Shown here: in pieces, positions 41,806-50,649 of the stretch | Layout: each line of letters opens with the position of its first letter | Position numbering within the stretch: the first letter of the stretch is position 1 | Source: Pseudomonas sp. IPO3778 | GTDB lineage: Bacteria > Pseudomonadota > Gammaproteobacteria > Pseudomonadales > Pseudomonadaceae | Reading direction: 5' to 3' | DNA: 64,000 bases | NCBI RefSeq assembly: GCF_013386825.1 | Contig: NZ_JACARC010000039.1 | Coordinates: 55,671-119,670, forward strand | Notes under the pieces: generated by a model | Databases searched by the model: none | What the model was told of the DNA's origin: nothing | The model's input: only the letters and a program-made list of their open reading frames with translations | Made by a program: the position numbers and the translations under genes

Positions 41806-43470
41806 TCAGGCCAGCTTCTTGTGCCGTACACGATGGGGCTGCGCAGCGGCCTCACCGAGGCGTTTCTTGCGATCGGCTTCGTATTCGGTGTAGTTGCCTT
41901 CGAAGAACACCGCTTGGGAGTCGTCTTCATACGCCAGGATGTGAGTGGCCACACGGTCAAGGAACCACCGATCGTGAGAGATCACAATGGCGGCGCCCGG
42001 GAAGTCCAGCAGGGCTTCTTCCAGGGAACGCAGGGTTTCAACGTCGAGGTCGTTTGACGGTTCGTCGAGCAGCAAGACGTTGCCGCCTTCTTTCAGGGTC
42101 AGGGCCAGGTGCAAGCGACCGCGCTCACCACCGGACAGGTCCTTGACGAACTTCTGCTGATCGCCGCCCTTGAAGTTGAAGCGACCCACGTAGGTGCGCG
42201 ACGGGATTTCATAGTTGCCGATACGGATCTGGTCGGAACCGTCGGAAATCTGCTGGAACACTGTCTTGCTGCCGTCGAGGTCGTCGCGGCTCTGGTCCAC
42301 GCAAGCCAGCTGCACGGTTTCGCCGACTTCGATGGTGCCCGAGTCCGGTTGTTCCTTGCCCATCAGCATGCGGAACAGGGTGGATTTACCCGCACCGTTA
42401 CCGCCGATCACGCCAACGATGGCGCCTTTAGGCATGGAGAACGACAGGTTGTCGATCAACACGCGATCGCCGTAGCCCTTGCAGACGTTCTTGAACTCGA
42501 TGACCTTGTCACCCAGGCGCGGACCGGCCGGGATGTAGATTTCGTTGGTCTCGGAACGCTTCTGGAATTCCTGGGACTGCATCTCTTCGAAACGCGCCAG
42601 ACGGGCCTTGGATTTCGACTGACGTGCCTTGGCGCCTTTACGCACCCATTCCAGCTCGTCTTTCATGGCCTTTTCATGGGCCGACTGCTGCTTGGATTCG
42701 GCGGCCAGACGGTCGGACTTGGCTTCCAGCCAACCGGAGTAGTTACCCTCGTAAGGGATACCGGCGCCACGGTCGAGTTCCAGAATCCAGCCGGCAACGT
42801 TGTCCAGGAAGTACCGGTCGTGCGTGATCGCAACCACGGTGCCCGGGAAGTCGTGGAGGAAGTGTTCCAGCCAGGCGACGGAGTCGGCGTCCAGGTGGTT
42901 GGTCGGTTCGTCGAGCAGCAGCATGTCGGGCGCCGACAGCAGCAGGCGGCACAGGGCCACACGACGCTTTTCACCACCGGACAGGTGCTCAACCTTTGCG
43001 TCCCACGCCGGCAGGCGCAGCGCATCGGCGGCGACTTCCAGTTGGCGATCCAGGTTGTGGCCGTCGCTGGCTTGCAGGATGGCTTCGAGCTTGGCCTGTT
43101 CTGCCGCCAGCTTGTCGAAGTCGGCGTCTTCTTCGGCGTAAGCCGCGTAGACCTCGTCCAGGCGCGCCTGGGCGTTCTTGATCACGCTGACCGCTTCCTC
43201 GACCACTTCACGCACGGTCTTGGTCGGGTCCAGGATCGGCTCTTGCGGCAGGTAGCCGATGTTCAGGTCGGGCATCGGGCGGGCTTCGCCGTCGAACTCG
43301 GTGTCGACGCCGGCCATGATTTTCAACAGGGTGGATTTACCCGAACCGTTGAGGCCGAGCACGCCGATCTTGGCGCCCGGGAAGAAGGACAGAGAAATGT
43401 TTTTCAGGATTTCCCGCTTCGGCGGAACAACTTTTCCCAGCCGATGCATGGTGAAGACGTATTGAGCCAT
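41806..43470 (-). CDS. ettA: Energy-dependent translational throttle protein EttA
   Basis: An ABC-F protein of 554 residues that binds the ribosomal E site and gates the first elongation step by energy state. Two ATPase domains are seen: Walker A GLNGSGKST and GGNGAGKST, signature LSGGEKRRVAL and LSGGERGRLHL, and Walker B LLLDEPTNHLD and LLLDEPSNDLD. The linker between them (the P-site tRNA interaction motif, RKGAKARQSKSKARL) is present. It has no membrane domain. ATG 43470 (MAQYVFTMHRLGKV) gives the family N terminus. It is divergent from morA; I see no gene in the 285-base gap. Confidence 0.95.
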   Translation of the reverse strand: MAQYVFTMHRLGKVVPPKREILKNISLSFFPGAKIGVLGLNGSGKSTLLKIMAGVDTEFDGEARPMPDLNIGYLPQEPILDPTKTVREVVEEAVSVIKNAQARLDEVYAAYAEEDADFDKLAAEQAKLEAILQASDGHNLDRQLEVAADALRLPAWDAKVEHLSGGEKRRVALCRLLLSAPDMLLLDEPTNHLDADSVAWLEHFLHDFPGTVVAITHDRYFLDNVAGWILELDRGAGIPYEGNYSGWLEAKSDRLAAESKQQSAHEKAMKDELEWVRKGAKARQSKSKARLARFEEMQSQEFQKRSETNEIYIPAGPRLGDKVIEFKNVCKGYGDRVLIDNLSFSMPKGAIVGVIGGNGAGKSTLFRMLMGKEQPDSGTIEVGETVQLACVDQSRDDLDGSKTVFQQISDGSDQIRIGNYEIPSRTYVGRFNFKGGDQQKFVKDLSGGERGRLHLALTLKEGGNVLLLDEPSNDLDVETLRSLEEALLDFPGAAIVISHDRWFLDRVATHILAYEDDSQAVFFEGNYTEYEADRKKRLGEAAAQPHRVRHKKLA

Positions 43471-43755
43471 GGTGAACCTAGCGTCAGTGACTGATGAATT
43501 AAGCGGGCGAAGCCCGTGCCAGGCCATGCGCCGCACGGGCCGTTGATGACGATCAATGCCTGTGTACGGTAGATGCCTGATTGTGTGGGGCTGGAACGCC
43601 CTCGCGTAACCGGCAAAGCTACCTGAATGCGGGTGGTCAGTCCAGCCAGGCAGGGCTGGCACTTTGCCACAACACAAGGCATGCTAGCCGCCCTCCGGGC
43701 GTCCGGCTTATAGTGCACGTCGCGCGCCAGTCCAGCCAAACCGCAGGATCACAGT

Positions 43756-46700
43756 TTGTCCAACGTAACGCCGCCCACTCCCCTGCGCGCCGCTCATATA
43801 GCGCCGGGAGCGCCCCTGCACGGCACCCTCAAGGGCGCATTGGCGACGCTTGTCTTGCTGCTGCTCGCGTTATTGTTCTGGCAACTGCTGGACCAGTTGC
43901 AGCAAAACCAGAAAAACCAGCAGCAATACACCATCGACTACAGCGCCGACCTGGCGGAACAGATCAGCCTGAACATGGCCCTCAGTGCGCAGATCGCGCT
44001 GAACCTGCTACCGATCGTCGAGCCGCCGCGGGACACCGAACAGCAACAAATCCTGATGCGCACCCTGCAACGCTCCCTGCCGGAGTTGCGCAGTGTCGCC
44101 CTGCTGGCCCCCAGCGGCGCGATGATCAGCGACAGCGCCAACGACAGCCAGGACAGCGCCTGGCTCGAAGAGCTGGTCAAGCGCAGCCACGCCCAGTCCT
44201 ATTACCTGAGCAACAACAACGACGGCACTGTCATCTACCTGCTGCTGCACCAGCCGAGCGGCGGCACGAAGATGTACTGGGCCCTGCGCCTGGCGCCCAA
44301 CTACCTGGCCAACCTGACCCGCCAGGACGGCCAGGGCCAGCGGCCGATGTGGGTCATCGAAAACCGCCTCAACCACCGGGTGGTCAGCCGGGACAGCGGC
44401 ATGCCGGCCCAGTGGGCCTCGGCGTTGACCCCGGACGAATTGAACAAAAGTGTACTGGTCACGCCCCTGAGCAAAAGCGACTGGCAACTGCGCGGCCTGT
44501 TTGACCGCGCCGCCGTGCTGGAGCAACTGCTGCCGGCGTTTATCGGCAAATGCCTGCTGGGCCTGGCCTTCTCCCTGATCCCGGTGATCGTGCTGCTGAA
44601 CATGCGTCGCCGCCAGCGCCAGGTGCACGAGGGGCGCCGGCGCTACCAGGATATTTTCGAAGGCACCGGCGTTGCCCTGTGCGTGCTTGACCTCTCGGGC
44701 TTGCGTGCGTTCTTCGACAAGGCCCAGCTAAAAAGCCGTGAACAGCTGCAACAACTGCTGCACGACAGCCCGGAGCAACGCCAGCAACTGCTCAACGAAC
44801 TGCGCATCACCGAGGTCAACCAGGTGGCCGTGCGCCTGCTTAATGTCGCCTCGTGCGAGCAAGCCTGGGAGCGCCTGATTGACGCCTGCCCGTCGAGCCC
44901 CACGGCCATCGGCGACCAGGTGATCGACGCGGTACTGAGCCAACAGAAGCAGCTTGAACTTGAGATCCGGCTCAGCGATGTGGAAGGCAACGACCAATAC
45001 CTGTGGCTGGTGATGCGCCTGCCGGAACAACAGGACGACTTCAAGGCCGTGATCCTGAGCATCAGCGACATCACCAGCCGCAAGCTGATTGAGCTGTCGC
45101 TGGTGGAGCGCGAAGGGTTCTGGTCGGACGTGGTGCGCACCGTGCCCGACCACCTGTATGTGCAGGACGTGATCAGCCAGCGGATGATTTTCAGCAACCA
45201 TCACCTCGGCCACACCCTGGGCTACAACAAGCCCGAGTTGCAGCAGATGGGCGAGTACTTCTGGGAAATCCTGCTGCACCCCGAAGACGCCGAGCGCTAC
45301 CACGACCTGCGCCTGCACCAGCGCCAGGCCGGTTACCTGAGCCAGTTGCAGTGCCAACTGCGCTTTCGCCATCGCAACAACCAATGGCGGCGCTTCGACA
45401 TCCGCGAACAGGCCCTGGCCCGGGACAAGACCGACCAGGTGACCCGCATCATCGGCGTGGCCAAAGACGTCACCGACCAGATCGAGGCCAGCGAATCCCT
45501 CCGGGACAGCGAACAACGCTACCGCATGCTGGCGGAAAGCATCAGCGACGTGATCTTTTCCACCGACAGCAAACTGGCCCTCAACTACGTCAGCCCTTCG
45601 GTGAACGCGGTGCTGGGCTATGACGTGGACTGGATCTTCGAAAACGGCTGGCAGTCGACCATTGCCAACCCGCAGCAACTGAGCGGCATCTACACCCTGG
45701 TGGAGCAAGTCAGCCGCGCCCTGGACCAACCGGAATCGCTGGCCGCCCTGCGCAACGACGTGCAGACCCAGCTGTTCCTGTTCGACTGCCTGCGGGCCGA
45801 CGGGCGCAAGATCCCCATCGAACTGCGCCTGGTACTGGTGTGGGACGAACACGGCGCGTTCGAAGGCATCCTCGGCGTGGGCCGCGATATCAGCCAGCAG
45901 CGCCGCGCGGAAAAAGACCTGCGCATGGCGGCCACGGTATTCGAACACTCGACGTCGGCGATCCTGATCACCGACCCCGCCGGCTACATCGTGCAGGCCA
46001 ACGAAGCATTCAGCCGGGTCAGCGGCTACGCCGTGGCGGACGTGCTCGACCAGTTGCCGAACATGCTCACCGTCGACGAGCAGCAGGAAGCCCACCTGCG
46101 CTACGTGCTCAAGCAATTGCACCAGCACAGCACCTGGGAAGGCGAAGTGTGGCTCAAGCGCCGCAACGGCGAGCATTACCCGGCGTGGGTCGGGATTACC
46201 GCCGTGTTCGACGACGAAGGCGACCTGGCCAGCTACGTGTGTTTCTTCAGTGATATCAGCGAGCGCAAGGCCAGCGAACAGCGGATCCACCGCCTGGCCT
46301 ACTACGACGCCCTGACCCACCTGCCCAACCGCACGCTGTTCCAGGACCGCCTGCACACCGCGTTGCAGTCGGCGGAACGGCAAAAGTCGTGGGTGGTGCT
46401 GATGTTCCTCGACCTCGATCGCTTCAAGCCGATCAACGACTCCCTGGGCCACGCCGCCGGCGACCGCATGCTCAAGGAAATGGCCACCCGCCTGCTGGGC
46501 TGCGTGGCCGAAGACGACACCGTGGCGCGCATGGGCGGCGACGAGTTCACCTTGCTCCTGCAACCTCGGGTCAGCCGCGAGATGGCGCTGAACCGCGCGA
46601 TCAGCGTAGCCGAGCAGATTCTGGCCAGCCTGGTGAAGCCGTTTGTGCTGGAAGGCCGCGAGTTCTTTGTGACCGCCAGTATCGGCATTGCCTTGAGCCC

Positions 46701-47607
46701 TCAAGACGGCAACGAATTGAGCCAGCTGATGAAAAACGCCGACACGGCGATGTACCACGCCAAGGAGCGCGGCAAGAACAACTTCCAGTTCTACCAGGCC
46801 GACATGAACGCCAGCGCCCTGGAACGCCTGGAGCTGGAAAGCGACCTGCGTCATGCCCTGGAACAGAACGAATTCGTGCTCTATTACCAACCGCAGTTCA
46901 GCGGCGACGGCAAACGCCTGACCGGCGCCGAAGCCCTGCTGCGCTGGCGCCATCCGCGCCGCGGCCTGGTGCCGCCGGGGGACTTCATTCCGGTGCTGGA
47001 GGAATTGGGGCTGGTGGTGGACGTGGGCGACTGGGTGATCAGCGAAGCCTGCCGCCAACTCAAGACCTGGCACCAGAACAAGGTGCGGGTGCCCAAGGTG
47101 TCGGTCAACATCTCGGCCCGGCAGTTCTCCGACGGGCAACTGGGCGAGCGCATCGCCACCATCCTCAGGGACACTGGCCTGCCGCCGGCGTGCCTGGAGC
47201 TGGAGCTGACCGAAAGTATCCTGATGCGCGAAGTCAACGAAGCGATGCAGATCCTCGCCAGCCTGAAAAACCTCGGCCTGAGCATTGCGGTAGACGACTT
47301 CGGCACCGGTTATTCGTCGCTGAACTACCTCAAGCAATTTCCCATCGACGTGCTGAAGATCGACCGCACGTTTGTCGACGGCCTGCCCTCCGGCGAGCAG
47401 GACGCACAGATTGCCCGGGCGATTATCGCCATGGCCCATAGCCTGAACCTGGCGGTGATCGCCGAGGGCGTGGAAACCCATGAGCAGCTGGATTTCCTGA
47501 GGGAGCACGGCTGCGACGAGGTGCAGGGCTACCTGTTCGGACGGCCGATGCCGGCGAGCCGGTTTGAGGCGCAATTCAGCAATGATGCGCTGTTCATGTT
47601 CGACTGA
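43756..47607 (+). CDS. morA: Membrane GGDEF-EAL cyclic-di-GMP enzyme MorA
   Basis: A 1283-residue inner-membrane protein of the MorA type, which controls flagellar motility and biofilm in Pseudomonas. In order: helix at ~26-46, periplasmic sensor to ~257, second helix ~258-280, several PAS domains (~290-830, ending with PAC segments like LASYVCFFSDISERKASE), GGDEF domain with intact RMGGDEF (~924), and EAL domain with GAEALLRWRHP (~1057) and DDFGTGYSSL (~1178). The inhibitory-site Arg of RxxD, before DTVARMGG, is replaced (CVAEDD). The start is TTG with AGGAT upstream. The order morA-glyA matches P. aeruginosa. Confidence 0.92.
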   Translation: MSNVTPPTPLRAAHIAPGAPLHGTLKGALATLVLLLLALLFWQLLDQLQQNQKNQQQYTIDYSADLAEQISLNMALSAQIALNLLPIVEPPRDTEQQQILMRTLQRSLPELRSVALLAPSGAMISDSANDSQDSAWLEELVKRSHAQSYYLSNNNDGTVIYLLLHQPSGGTKMYWALRLAPNYLANLTRQDGQGQRPMWVIENRLNHRVVSRDSGMPAQWASALTPDELNKSVLVTPLSKSDWQLRGLFDRAAVLEQLLPAFIGKCLLGLAFSLIPVIVLLNMRRRQRQVHEGRRRYQDIFEGTGVALCVLDLSGLRAFFDKAQLKSREQLQQLLHDSPEQRQQLLNELRITEVNQVAVRLLNVASCEQAWERLIDACPSSPTAIGDQVIDAVLSQQKQLELEIRLSDVEGNDQYLWLVMRLPEQQDDFKAVILSISDITSRKLIELSLVEREGFWSDVVRTVPDHLYVQDVISQRMIFSNHHLGHTLGYNKPELQQMGEYFWEILLHPEDAERYHDLRLHQRQAGYLSQLQCQLRFRHRNNQWRRFDIREQALARDKTDQVTRIIGVAKDVTDQIEASESLRDSEQRYRMLAESISDVIFSTDSKLALNYVSPSVNAVLGYDVDWIFENGWQSTIANPQQLSGIYTLVEQVSRALDQPESLAALRNDVQTQLFLFDCLRADGRKIPIELRLVLVWDEHGAFEGILGVGRDISQQRRAEKDLRMAATVFEHSTSAILITDPAGYIVQANEAFSRVSGYAVADVLDQLPNMLTVDEQQEAHLRYVLKQLHQHSTWEGEVWLKRRNGEHYPAWVGITAVFDDEGDLASYVCFFSDISERKASEQRIHRLAYYDALTHLPNRTLFQDRLHTALQSAERQKSWVVLMFLDLDRFKPINDSLGHAAGDRMLKEMATRLLGCVAEDDTVARMGGDEFTLLLQPRVSREMALNRAISVAEQILASLVKPFVLEGREFFVTASIGIALSPQDGNELSQLMKNADTAMYHAKERGKNNFQFYQADMNASALERLELESDLRHALEQNEFVLYYQPQFSGDGKRLTGAEALLRWRHPRRGLVPPGDFIPVLEELGLVVDVGDWVISEACRQLKTWHQNKVRVPKVSVNISARQFSDGQLGERIATILRDTGLPPACLELELTESILMREVNEAMQILASLKNLGLSIAVDDFGTGYSSLNYLKQFPIDVLKIDRTFVDGLPSGEQDAQIARAIIAMAHSLNLAVIAEGVETHEQLDFLREHGCDEVQGYLFGRPMPASRFEAQFSNDALFMFD

Positions 47608-47625
47608 GAGCGTGTAATGCGGCTT

Positions 47626-47762
47626 TTGTGGCGAGGGGGCTTGTCCCCCGTTGGGCTGCGAAGCGGCCCCAAAACCTGCCACCGCGATCTATCTGAATAA
47701 CCGTGTGAGCCCTGAATGGGGCTGCTGCGCCGCCCAACGGGGGGCAAGCCCCCTCGCCACAA
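47626..47762. repeat. REPIN, TGTGGCGAGGGGGCTTGTCCCCCGTTGGGCTGCGAAGC subfamily
   Basis: Outer arms TTGTGGCGAGGGGGCTTGTC and complement are intact, with inner GGGCTGCGAAGCGGCCCC and GGGGCTGCTGCGCCGCCC. It begins 19 bases after the morA stop. Confidence 0.9.
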
Positions 47763-47883
47763 GGGCACCACTCATCCCCAAGTGAATCCCGCTTGTCCGC
47801 GACATGATGTCCTTTCATATGCCATCTAAAACCCATTGGGTTAGAATGCGCTTCTTTTCTGCCCCCGATCCTTGAGGACCGCC

Positions 47884-49137
47884 ATGTTCAGCCGTGATTT
47901 GACCATTGCCAAGTACGACGCCGATCTCTTTGCCGCCATGGAGCAAGAAGCCGTGCGCCAGGAAGAGCACATTGAGCTGATCGCTTCGGAAAACTACACC
48001 AGCCCTGCGGTTATGGAGGCTCAAGGTTCGGTTCTGACCAACAAGTACGCCGAAGGCTACCCAGGCAAGCGTTACTACGGTGGTTGCGAGTACGTCGACA
48101 TCGTTGAGCAACTGGCCATCGACCGCGCCAAGGAACTGTTCGGCGCCGATTACGCCAACGTCCAGCCACACGCCGGCTCCCAAGCCAACAGCGCCGTTTA
48201 CCTGGCCCTGCTGCAAGCGGGCGACACCATCCTGGGCATGAGCCTGGCCCACGGCGGTCACCTGACCCACGGCGCCAGCGTTTCCTCCTCCGGCAAGCTG
48301 TACAACGCCGTTCAGTACGGCATCGACGGCAACGGCCTGATCGACTACGACGAAGTCGAGCGCCTGGCCGTTGAGCACAAGCCAAAAATGATCGTGGCCG
48401 GTTTCTCTGCCTACTCGCAGATCCTGGATTTCCCGCGCTTCCGCGCAATCGCTGACAAAGTCGGCGCTTACCTGTTCGTCGACATGGCCCACGTGGCCGG
48501 CCTGGTTGCCGCTGGCGTGTACCCGAACCCGGTGCCATTCGCTGACGTCGTGACCACCACCACCCACAAGACCCTGCGCGGTCCACGTGGCGGCCTGATC
48601 CTGGCGCGCGCCAACGCCGAGATCGAGAAGAAGCTGAACTCCGCCGTATTCCCGGGCGGCCAGGGTGGCCCGCTGGAGCACGTGATCGCCGCCAAAGCGA
48701 TCTGCTTCAAGGAAGCCCTGCAGCCTGAGTTCAAGACCTACCAGCAGCAAGTGGTGAAAAACGCCAAGGCCATGGCCGGTGTGTTCATCGAGCGCGGTTT
48801 TGACGTGGTGTCCGGCGGTACTGAGAACCACCTGTTCCTGCTGTCCCTGATCAAGCAGGACATCTCCGGTAAGGATGCTGACGCCGCACTGGGCAAAGCC
48901 TTCATCACCGTGAACAAGAACTCGGTCCCGAACGACCCACGTTCGCCGTTCGTCACCTCCGGCCTGCGCTTCGGCACCCCGGCTGTGACCACTCGTGGCT
49001 TCAAGGAAGCAGAGTGCAAGGAACTGGCTGGCTGGATCTGCGACATCCTGGCGGACCTGAACAACGAAGCAGTGATCGATTCTGTTCGTGAGAAGGTCAA
49101 GGCCATCTGCAAGAAGCTGCCGGTATACGGCGCTTGA
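47884..49137 (+). CDS. glyA: Serine hydroxymethyltransferase GlyA
   Basis: A 417-residue PLP enzyme that converts serine and tetrahydrofolate to glycine and 5,10-methylene-THF. The PLP lysine lies in the conserved TTTTHKTLRGPRGGLIL near residue 229; ASENYTSPAVMEAQGSVLTNKYAEGYPGKRYYGG at the N terminus is also typical. ATG 47884 (MFSRDLTIAKYDADL) follows a GAGGACC ribosome site and gives the family length. Pseudomonas commonly has more than one glyA; this is the copy next to morA. Confidence 0.96.
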   Translation: MFSRDLTIAKYDADLFAAMEQEAVRQEEHIELIASENYTSPAVMEAQGSVLTNKYAEGYPGKRYYGGCEYVDIVEQLAIDRAKELFGADYANVQPHAGSQANSAVYLALLQAGDTILGMSLAHGGHLTHGASVSSSGKLYNAVQYGIDGNGLIDYDEVERLAVEHKPKMIVAGFSAYSQILDFPRFRAIADKVGAYLFVDMAHVAGLVAAGVYPNPVPFADVVTTTTHKTLRGPRGGLILARANAEIEKKLNSAVFPGGQGGPLEHVIAAKAICFKEALQPEFKTYQQQVVKNAKAMAGVFIERGFDVVSGGTENHLFLLSLIKQDISGKDADAALGKAFITVNKNSVPNDPRSPFVTSGLRFGTPAVTTRGFKEAECKELAGWICDILADLNNEAVIDSVREKVKAICKKLPVYGA

Positions 49138-49154
49138 TTGCAGTGGTTTGAATG

Positions 49155-49185
49155 AAAAGCCCGGCTCTTGAGCCGGGCTTTTTTA
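49155..49185 (+). terminator. glyA terminator
   Basis: AAAAGCCCGGCTC, a short loop and GAGCCGGGCTTTTTT, 18 bases after the stop; usable on both strands. Confidence 0.92.
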
Positions 49186-49215
49186 TGCCGGTTTTCAAAT
49201 TGAAATACGGTTAAG

Positions 49216-49304
49216 TGTGGGAGCTGGCTTGCCTGCGATAGCGGTGTGCCAGTTGATATACCTGTGACTGACACACTGCTATCGCAGGCAAGCCAGCTCC
49301 CACA
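49216..49304. repeat. REPIN, GTGGGAGCTGGCTTGCCTGCGAT subfamily (copy 3)
   Basis: Arms TGTGGGAGCTGGCTTGCCTG and complement are perfect through the CGATAGC part. It lies in the convergent gap between glyA and the CobW-type gene. Confidence 0.92.
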
Positions 49305-49320
49305 TTGACCGCATTTCAAG

Positions 49321-50280
49321 TCAGGGTTGATAGACCCGTGCAAACCCTTCGCGAATCTTCTCTTCCGGCAACTCGTCGGCAATAAACACAATCACACTCT
49401 CCCGCGCCTCACCCTCGGCCCATTCGGTGTCCCAATCGAACCCGTAGAGCTTCAGCACGCCCTGGAACACCATGCGCCGGTCTTCCCCGGCAATGTTCAG
49501 CACGCCCTTGTAGCGCAGCAACTGCTTGCCGTGGTCTTCCAGCAGTTCGTTCATGAACTCGCTGAGCTTGTCGATATCCAGCGGCTGGTCGGTGCGCAGC
49601 ACCAGGCTCGAGATACGGTCGATGGAGGGCGCCTGGCTCACCGGGCGCAGGCTCATGCCGGCGTTGAGGTTGAAGCCGCGCACATCCAGCAGTTCGGCGA
49701 GGTCGATCTTGCCGTGTTCCACCACACGAATCGGTGCCCGGCGGTTGATGCGGGTCAGGCGCTCGCTCAGGGCGTCGAAGGTGGCGTCGTCCACCAGGTC
49801 GCGCTTGCTCACCAGCAAACGATCGGCAAACCCGATCTGCGCCTGGGCGATGGTCTGGGTCAGGTGATGCTCGGCGTGGGCCGCGTCCACCAACGTGATG
49901 ATGCCGTCGAGGATGTAGCGCTCGCGCAGTTCTTCATCGATGAAAAAAGTCTGGGCCACCGGCGCCGGGTCGGCCAGGCCGGTGCACTCGATCACCAGGC
50001 GGTCGAAGGCGATCTCGCCGCTGTCCAGGCGTTCCAGCAGCAGGTACAGCGCCTTGGTCAGGTCGGTGTGGATGGTGCAGCAGACGCAGCCATTGGACAG
50101 GGTCATGACTTGCACCGGCTCGCTGCCCAGCAGTTGGGTGTCGATACCGGCGTCGCTGAATTCGTTTTCGATCACGGCGATTTTCAAGCCGTGCTCGGCC
50201 TTGAGCAGGTGACGCAACAAGGTGGTTTTACCGGCGCCGAGAAAGCCGCTGAGGATGGTGACGGGAATGGGAGAGGACAA
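49321..50280 (-). CDS. yjiA: CobW/COG0523-family GTPase (YjiA type)
   Basis: A 319-residue G3E GTPase. The P-loop GFLGAGKTTLL is near residue 12 and the metal-binding C-x-C-C site (NGCVCCTI) near residue 65. NKxD is replaced by SKRD, and the C-terminal CobW domain (VLNIAGEDRRMVFQGV) is present. These proteins are metal chaperones or sensors. The start is TTG with AAGGAG eight bases upstream. In Pseudomonas and E. coli relatives it neighbours the CstA-YbdD genes, as here; a REPIN separates it from ybdD. The metal is not known. Confidence 0.9.
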   Translation of the reverse strand: MSSPIPVTILSGFLGAGKTTLLRHLLKAEHGLKIAVIENEFSDAGIDTQLLGSEPVQVMTLSNGCVCCTIHTDLTKALYLLLERLDSGEIAFDRLVIECTGLADPAPVAQTFFIDEELRERYILDGIITLVDAAHAEHHLTQTIAQAQIGFADRLLVSKRDLVDDATFDALSERLTRINRRAPIRVVEHGKIDLAELLDVRGFNLNAGMSLRPVSQAPSIDRISSLVLRTDQPLDIDKLSEFMNELLEDHGKQLLRYKGVLNIAGEDRRMVFQGVLKLYGFDWDTEWAEGEARESVIVFIADELPEEKIREGFARVYQP

Positions 50281-50318
50281 AGACAGTTCTCCTTATAACG
50301 GAAGGAACACAAAACAAA

Positions 50319-50408
50319 TGTGGGAGCGGGCTTGCTCGCGAAGGCGGTGTATCAGTCAGCACCTACATCAACTGACAGACCGCCTTCGCGAGCAAGCCCG
50401 CTCCCACA
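50319..50408. repeat. REPIN, GTGGGAGCGGGCTTGCTCGCGAA subfamily (copy 3)
   Basis: Arms TGTGGGAGCGGGCTTGCTCG and complement are perfect. It lies between the ybdD-like gene and yjiA on the same strand, so it may separate their expression. Confidence 0.92.
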
Positions 50409-50436
50409 GTGGATCACCGCAAGCCCGAGTACCGGG

Positions 50437-50634
50437 TCAGCAGCACTTGGGCCCACCCTTGCCGCCGTAACGGGCCTCCTGGCGTTCCCGGAAGAACGCC
50501 TTGTAGTCCATCATCGGCTTGTCCGGGTGTTTGGTTTGCATATGCTCGACGTAAGTGTCGTAGTCGGGCATGCCGACCATCAGGCGTGCGGCCTGACCGA
50601 GGTATTTACCGAGGCGACTGATGTCATTGAACAT
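50437..50634 (-). CDS. YbdD/YjiX-family small protein
   Basis: A 65-residue basic soluble protein (MFNDISRLGKYLGQAARLMVGMPDYDTYVEHMQ) ending in CC. It matches the YbdD/YjiX (DUF466) family always found downstream of CstA/BtsT peptide and pyruvate carriers, and in E. coli reported to be needed for pyruvate uptake by BtsT/CstA-type carriers. It lies 15 bases after cstA with AGAGGA as ribosome site, so it is co-transcribed and probably a transport partner. Confidence 0.92.
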   Translation of the reverse strand: MFNDISRLGKYLGQAARLMVGMPDYDTYVEHMQTKHPDKPMMDYKAFFRERQEARYGGKGGPKCC

Positions 50635-50649
50635 GATTGCAATCCTCTA

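Noticed and set aside
44728..47682. 984-codon open frame antisense to morA
   Set aside because: It lacks any recognisable domain and mirrors morA.
47819..47847. Promoter for glyA with -10 TAGAAT
   Set aside because: The -10-like TAGAAT is good but no acceptable -35 box lies at 16-18 bases, so it is not listed as a feature.
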